Assembly: GCA_019313095.1 (NCBI GenBank)
Contig: JAFDBU010000277.1
Span: 1 to 16,230, forward strand
Direction: 5' to 3'
DNA from: Deltaproteobacteria bacterium
GTDB lineage: Bacteria; Desulfobacterota; Desulfobulbia; Desulfobulbales; BM004
DNA: 16,230 nucleotides
Below, piece by piece: positions 14,410 to 16,230 of this stretch (positions are counted from its first letter, which is position 1; every line of letters begins with the position of its first letter). A model generated the notes under the pieces. That model did no database searches and had not been told where the DNA came from. It saw nothing but the letters and a program-made list of their open reading frames with translations. Position numbers and translations under genes: made by a program.

Positions 14410-14430
14410 TTTCTTTCCTCATGAAAGAGA

Positions 14431-14466
14431 AGGTTTTAACAACCTCAGCCGGTTTGATCCAACCGG
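14431..14466. other. Two adjacent small hairpins upstream of the 48-residue gene
   Basis: AGGTT / AACCT (14431-14445, loop TTAAC) and CCGGTT / AACCGG (14449-14466, loop TGATCC) lie 3 bp apart. They fall in the minus-strand leader or promoter region of the 48-residue gene (start at 14409). Neither has a T-run on either side, so they are not plain terminators; they may be leader structures or operator sites. The stretch 14410-14825 holds no larger gene. Confidence 0.4.
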
Positions 14467-14617
14467 TGGCTATCCCGATTAATGTTACGTTGAAATATAT
14501 AATTCAAGTTTCGTGCCATTTCATCTGCTTGCTGGAAATTGCCAATATTCCAAGGTTGTTATGCCAAAAAATAGAAAAATTCAAGTGAAGTGCTGCAACA
14601 ATCTCGTCAAAGATATA

Positions 14618-14657
14618 TTACAAAATTGTAATACTTTTTACAATTTTGTAATACTTG
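14618..14657 (+). repeat. Two palindromic 14-mers in 20-bp tandem (operator-like)
   Basis: TTACAAAATTGTAA (14618-14631) and TTACAATTTTGTAA (14638-14651) are each inverted repeats TTACAA-N2-TTGTAA. Their centres are 20 bp apart, close to two helical turns, and the adjoining TTGTAATACTT is repeated exactly. Together they also form a 15-bp inverted repeat. This looks like a pair of binding sites for a dimeric regulator in the 416-bp space without a sizeable gene. Confidence 0.55.
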
Positions 14658-14679
14658 GCAGAAGGCAATTAAAGGAAAA

Positions 14680-14736
14680 ATGGAGATTAGAAACCTGGTC
14701 AGGCGGGTAAACGAAGGAGTCGATTATCGCTTTTAA
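14680..14736 (+). CDS. Possible 18-codon leader peptide or gene remnant
   Basis: ATG 14680 has AAAGGA 3-8 nt upstream and reads MEIRNLVRRVNEGVDYRF to TAA 14734-14736. It starts 29 bp after the second palindrome. No family can be assigned at this length. It may be the 5' end of a lost gene whose operator is the palindrome pair, or chance. Confidence 0.25.
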   Translation: MEIRNLVRRVNEGVDYRF

Positions 14737-14796
14737 TGTACCTGGCTCCGTGGCCGGACCAGCAGCACAAACCTGGTTGTTTTTATCTCCAAAGCA

Positions 14797-14831
14797 TTTC
14801 ATTTTTAATTCTATATTTTACTTTTTCAATG
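14797..14831 (-). repeat. Heptad-periodic repeat block at the 3' end of the FAD protein gene
   Basis: Read on the minus strand from 14831: CATTGAA, AAAGTAA, AATATAG, AATTAAA, AATGAAA. The first unit contains the last codon (His) and the TGA stop of the flavoprotein gene, the same relationship seen at plus-strand gene ends. Confidence 0.75.
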
Positions 14832-16106
14832 TTCCTTTACTATCCCGTCTGCCGCCCTGATGCCGCTGGCCCAGGCCCCGGTAATCCCCCTGCTGGTGCC
14901 TGCCCCGTCCCCTATCAGGTATATATTCTCCGCTGCCTGGAAATACTCGTCGATAAACCGCGGTTTGTTGGCATAGAGCTTGATCTCCGGATAATACATG
15001 ATGGTGCCGGGATGCAGAACCCCGGGTACGATGGTGTCCAGCATTTTCATGGCGTTCCACATGGGTTTTAATATCTTGGCCGGCATTGCCAGGCTGATAT
15101 CTCCTGCCGTACAATCCGGTAATGTCGGTTCAAAATCATAGAGATCCCTGTTAAAGGTCTTGGTCTCCGACCGTTTTCCCAGGCGAAAATCACCTACCCG
15201 CTGCATGATCGGTTTGTTTCCTCCCAGGAGCATGGCCTGGCAGCCGAGCATTTCAGCAAAATCCTGGCCGCTGGCCAAAGGCTCGGTCAGGCTTACCGTC
15301 TTGAGCAAAGCGAAATTGACCATACCGTTCGTGGGCAGTGAACTGCTGTAGGCGTGCCCGTTGACGCTGAAATATTCACGGCCGTCCCTGGTTTCGTAGC
15401 GTTCCCTCACCACATAGGCAGCGCCGCTATTGGTGCAGAAGGTGCGTACCCTGTGGGGAAAATTGAACTTGGGATCATAATAGTCTCTGACAATGGAAAA
15501 ACGTTCTTCGCGGGTCTCGACCCTGATGCCGATATCAACAACATTGTCGAGGAACGGAATACCTGCTTTAGCCATGGCACGCTGCAAAAAACGGAACCCC
15601 CCTCTTCCCGGCGCCAGGATAAGGTCCCGGTAGCCGATCTCCCGGCGGCTGGTAACTATCAGCCTGGCAGCGGGATCAACGTCGTTTACTGTCTCCTCTA
15701 GGCTCACCTCGACTTTGCGGCCTGCAAGCTCGTCCATGAGACGCTTGATCAGCTTAAGCCCTCCGTCGGTTCCCAGGTGGGCCTGGCGGATGTCAAGCAG
15801 GCTCACCCCCAGCCGCTCCGCCCTTTTATTATAGGTTTCCAGGTCAATCCTCTGCATGAACTCAGGGTTAAGACGCTGGATGACCAGCGGCAGGTACTGC
15901 TCCGCCTGTTCACCAGTCCAGCAGTCTACCGGGAACCCGACCGGGTAGGTAAAATTCATCTTGCAGTCGTGCCTGAGACCTCCGGTGCAGTGTTTTTCCT
16001 TATCTATTACCAGCAGCCGCAGACCAGGTTTCCGGTCGCTCAGACGAAAGGCCGCGCCCAGTCCGGCCGGACCTGTGCCGACAATGATGCAGTCATATAT
16101 CTCCAT
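14826..16106 (-). CDS. FAD-dependent dehydrogenase/oxidoreductase (COG2509 type)
   Basis: 426 residues from ATG 16106 with AAGGGG about 8 nt upstream. The N-terminal Rossmann motif DCIIVGTGPAGLGAAFRL (5-22) with GxGxxG binds FAD, and VIDKE (33-37) gives the acidic residue at the ribose. GGLRHDCKMNF (42-52) is the next conserved loop of the family. The middle carries LILAPGRGG and a substrate domain with FCTNSGAAYVV and NGHAYSSSLPTNGMVNFALL. The C-terminal FAD-contact segment is IYLIGDGAGTSRGITGAWASG. Proteins of COG2509 are widespread in anaerobes and have no fixed substrate; electron acceptor and donor are unknown. No membrane segment. The hemerythrin gene lies upstream on the same strand. 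Confidence 0.88.
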   Translation of the reverse strand: MEIYDCIIVGTGPAGLGAAFRLSDRKPGLRLLVIDKEKHCTGGLRHDCKMNFTYPVGFPVDCWTGEQAEQYLPLVIQRLNPEFMQRIDLETYNKRAERLGVSLLDIRQAHLGTDGGLKLIKRLMDELAGRKVEVSLEETVNDVDPAARLIVTSRREIGYRDLILAPGRGGFRFLQRAMAKAGIPFLDNVVDIGIRVETREERFSIVRDYYDPKFNFPHRVRTFCTNSGAAYVVRERYETRDGREYFSVNGHAYSSSLPTNGMVNFALLKTVSLTEPLASGQDFAEMLGCQAMLLGGNKPIMQRVGDFRLGKRSETKTFNRDLYDFEPTLPDCTAGDISLAMPAKILKPMWNAMKMLDTIVPGVLHPGTIMYYPEIKLYANKPRFIDEYFQAAENIYLIGDGAGTSRGITGAWASGIRAADGIVKEH

Positions 16107-16170
16107 AGGATGGACCCCTTGTTGCGGGAAACTTCAATTGTATCACCGCTGATGTCTTAAAAAATAGCAT

Positions 16171-16230
16171 TTAGAGATAAAAAGCCGGTTTTCTATCTTC
16201 TACAATGGTGTGGCTGAGAAACCAGTCTTG
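16171..16230 (-). CDS. C-terminal end of a bacteriohemerythrin (runs off right edge)
   Basis: The last 19 codons of a minus-strand gene ending at TAA 16173-16171: QDWFLSHTIVEDRKPAFYL. The pattern W-x2-x-H-x4-D-x-K is that of the last helix of hemerythrin domains, where the His and Asp bind the di-iron centre (HxxxxD). Bacteriohemerythrins carry oxygen or sense it in microaerophiles and anaerobes. Only the tail is in the window, so length and domain partners (for example a chemoreceptor) are unknown. It ends 65 bp before the FAD protein start. Confidence 0.6.
   Translation of the reverse strand, partial: QDWFLSHTIVEDRKPAFYL

Noticed and set aside
14513..14710. 65-codon plus-strand frame whose MPKNRKIQVK resembles the start of the 48-residue minus-strand protein
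   Set aside because: No ribosome site, it runs through the palindromic repeats, and the similarity is limited to a few basic residues.
331..14831. Heptad blocks considered as a CRISPR array
   Set aside because: Units are 7 bp, contiguous, without spacers, and the blocks are scattered.
14818..15114. 98-codon minus-strand frame overlapping the end of the FAD protein gene
   Set aside because: Frame-shifted shadow; the motif IYLIGDGAGTSRG and the rest of the flavoprotein lie in the other frame.

Overview
The window looks like chromosomal DNA from an anaerobic or microaerophilic Desulfobacterota-type bacterium (a Desulfobulbales-like relative is my best guess). The reasons are the mix of families: COG2509 flavoprotein, DUF3750 lipoprotein, NfeD plus slipin, a bacteriohemerythrin tail, a relic of a sodium-pumping decarboxylase beta subunit, a GT-A synthase of the osmolyte type, and above all two reading frames that make sense only if an in-frame UGA is read as selenocysteine. 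No rRNA, tRNA, CRISPR array or intact mobile element was seen.

Layout. 1-219 is the 5' part of a small Cys-containing protein on the minus strand. 497-1079 is the wreck of a TPR methyltransferase. 1131-5616 is a plus-strand run: M50 site-2-type protease, ABC-F ATPase Uup, SrkA/RdoA-like kinase, YwbE and a cupin. A two-TM small protein (5705) follows. 6284-8457 is an overlapping nfeD-slipin pair, a membrane protease with its SPFH partner; its nfeD has no normal start codon in the expected place. 8569-8805 is a predicted TusA-like selenoprotein that ordinary gene calling misses, followed by a DUF3750 lipoprotein. 9479-10678 (minus) is an amidohydrolase-fold protein without its usual metal ligands. 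10922-12208 is a GT-A glycosyltransferase. 12288-13799 (minus) holds a small helical Cys protein, a lipoprotein and a DsbA/FrnE-like thioredoxin-fold protein whose first active-site Cys is encoded as UGA (U-P-F-C). 13887-14220 is a broken OadB-type relic. Then come a 48-residue basic protein, a noncoding stretch with two 20-bp-spaced palindromes, a COG2509 FAD protein (minus), and the last 19 residues of a hemerythrin at the right edge.

Two things stand out. First, both UGA codons are followed, 17-18 nt later, by the apical loop of a perfect or near-perfect hairpin, the arrangement expected of a bacterial SECIS; both proteins are redox or sulfur-trafficking types in which Sec is plausible. 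Second, at least fifteen short blocks with an exact 7-bp period (units like AATTGAA, AATGTAA, AATGGAG) sit in nearly every intergenic space and run into the 3' ends of genes, where they supply stop codons and the last residues, and in one place both the stop of ywbE and the start of the next gene. All functional statements are from reading the sequence; no database search was run.
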